From assembly GCF_001724715.1 (NCBI RefSeq), contig NZ_MEFG01000012.1, positions 62,001 through 126,000 on the forward strand: a stretch of 64,000 bases of DNA, written 5' to 3'. The stretch comes from Sphingomonas sp. SCN 67-18 (GTDB lineage Bacteria > Pseudomonadota > Alphaproteobacteria > Sphingomonadales > Sphingomonadaceae). Below, piece after piece: positions 63,227 to 64,000 of this stretch. The notes under the pieces are model-generated. The model made no database searches, was not told where the DNA came from, and was given only the letters and a program-made list of their open reading frames with translations. The translations under genes and the position numbers were made by a program. Each line of letters begins with the position of its first letter. Within the stretch, counting starts at the first letter, position 1.

Positions 63227-64000
63227 GCCACGCCGCGCCCCATGGCAGCCCGGACGAACTGGCGGCGATCTGGTGCCAGCGCCTGGAATCGGGCGACATG
63301 GACATTGCGGAGCATCGCGCCTTTGACGACTGGCTGGCTGGCGATCCCGCCAATCTGGCCTTGCTGGAGGAGGCCGCCATCATCTGGCACGGCGCGCGCG
63401 AATTCGCCGACAGTCCGGAAATGATCCGCTATCGCGCGGAAGCGGTGGAGGAACTGCGCCAGGCCAATGCCCGGCGCTGGTCGCGGGCGCTGGGCTGGCG
63501 GCGCTGGGCCGGGATCGCGGCCTGCCTCGTCATCGCGCTCGGCCTGCTCGCTTATGCCCTGCACGATCCCTATACGGCCTATACCACCGGCATCGGCGAG
63601 CGCCGGGTGGTGCTGCTCGACGACGGCACGCGGCTGACGCTGGACGGGTCGACCCGCGTCGACGTGCGGATGGACAGGGAAAGCCGCCGGCTGAGGCTGG
63701 TCGCCGGCCGCGCCAAATTCGACGTCGCGCACGATCCGCTCCGCCCGCTCAGCGTGCTGGCGCGCAACCGGCTGACCGTGGCCATCGGAACCTCCTTCAG
63801 CGTCGAGCTGTTGCCCGGGCAGGTCCGCGTCGTCCTGTATGAAGGGCGGGTCGAGGTGATGGCGCAGCCGGGTAGCGGGGTGCCCCGACCCATATTGACC
63901 CATGCCAGCGGCGCGGCCGGGCTGACCTCCGGGCGCGAACTGATCGCCTCCACCGCGACCGCCGCGACGCGGGTGGCGCCCCTCAACGTTCAGCAATCGC
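63223..64000 (+). CDS. FecR family anti-sigma factor (partial, cut by window end)
   Basis: The open frame continues beyond base 64000. The first 90 residues hold the FecR N-terminal domain (AIWCQRLESGDMDIAEHRAFDDWLAGDPANLALL), a membrane helix (AGIAACLVIALGLLAYAL) and then the FecR periplasmic domain (GERRVVLLDDGTRLTLDGSTRVDVR). It would hold the ECF sigma factor at the inner membrane. Start and overlap with the sigma gene fit FecIR pairs. Confidence 0.88.
   Translation, partial: MSHAAPHGSPDELAAIWCQRLESGDMDIAEHRAFDDWLAGDPANLALLEEAAIIWHGAREFADSPEMIRYRAEAVEELRQANARRWSRALGWRRWAGIAACLVIALGLLAYALHDPYTAYTTGIGERRVVLLDDGTRLTLDGSTRVDVRMDRESRRLRLVAGRAKFDVAHDPLRPLSVLARNRLTVAIGTSFSVELLPGQVRVVLYEGRVEVMAQPGSGVPRPILTHASGAAGLTSGRELIASTATAATRVAPLNVQQS

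Overview
This is a high-GC alphaproteobacterial chromosome segment, most likely from a member of the Sphingomonadales. The evidence is the gene order (parB-parA-rsmG-mnmG-mnmE, then rho-hemJ-hemE, then ppsR-maf-aroE-coaE-dnaQ), the typical small conserved proteins (DUF6489, DUF1491, MmcB) and the TonB/FecIR/D-aminoacylase type of catabolic island. No virus, plasmid, IS element or CRISPR array was recognised.

Bases 1-35125 are mostly conserved chromosomal genes. The segment opens with the end of leuS, lptE and holA. Convergent to these are parB, parA, rsmG, mnmG, mnmE and a DUF6489 gene, carrying three parS-type palindromes. Next come a repair methyltransferase, a dienelactone hydrolase, a quinone oxidoreductase, a TerC-type membrane protein, rho, hemJ and hemE. 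The 283-base hemE/ppsR gap has a perfect DnaA box, a near-perfect one and an AT-rich stretch. It occupies the place where alphaproteobacterial origins lie, so I call it a candidate oriC. To its right run ppsR-maf-aroE-coaE-dnaQ, hpf, ptsN and envelope and repair genes (cell wall hydrolase, mmcB, SCO1-like, PBP1A, msrB). A compact three-gene type III polyketide synthase operon lies at 25.6-28.5 kb. After it come a TPR protein, tRNA-Pro(CGG), a ferredoxin-NADP reductase, a CsgG-like protein and lepA.

Bases 35138-62563 form a 27-kb catabolic island whose genes read as a scavenging system for peptides or acylated compounds with D-amino acids and basic amino acids. It holds a TonB-dependent receptor, two exported serine hydrolases, an S9 peptidase, a Fes-like esterase, an M24 peptidase homologue, an amidase, an N-acyl-D-amino-acid deacylase and an amino-acid permease. 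It also holds D-amino-acid enzymes (DgcN, DgcA, a D-serine dehydratase/D-threonine aldolase-like PLP enzyme with RidA), arginine succinyltransferase pathway genes (astA, astB, astD and an astC-like aminotransferase) and a DUF1338/D-2-hydroxyglutarate dehydrogenase pair. Regulators are a LysR protein and an RpiR protein.

The main new observation is a 16-base palindrome, consensus TGTYA-N6-TNACA, in front of every transcription unit of the island (six sites: 37871, 39080, 42871, 44464, 55056, 60085). It suggests a single regulon, probably under the RpiR protein encoded at 55104, which has one of the sites upstream. The window ends in an ECF sigma/FecR anti-sigma pair; FecR is cut by the window edge.
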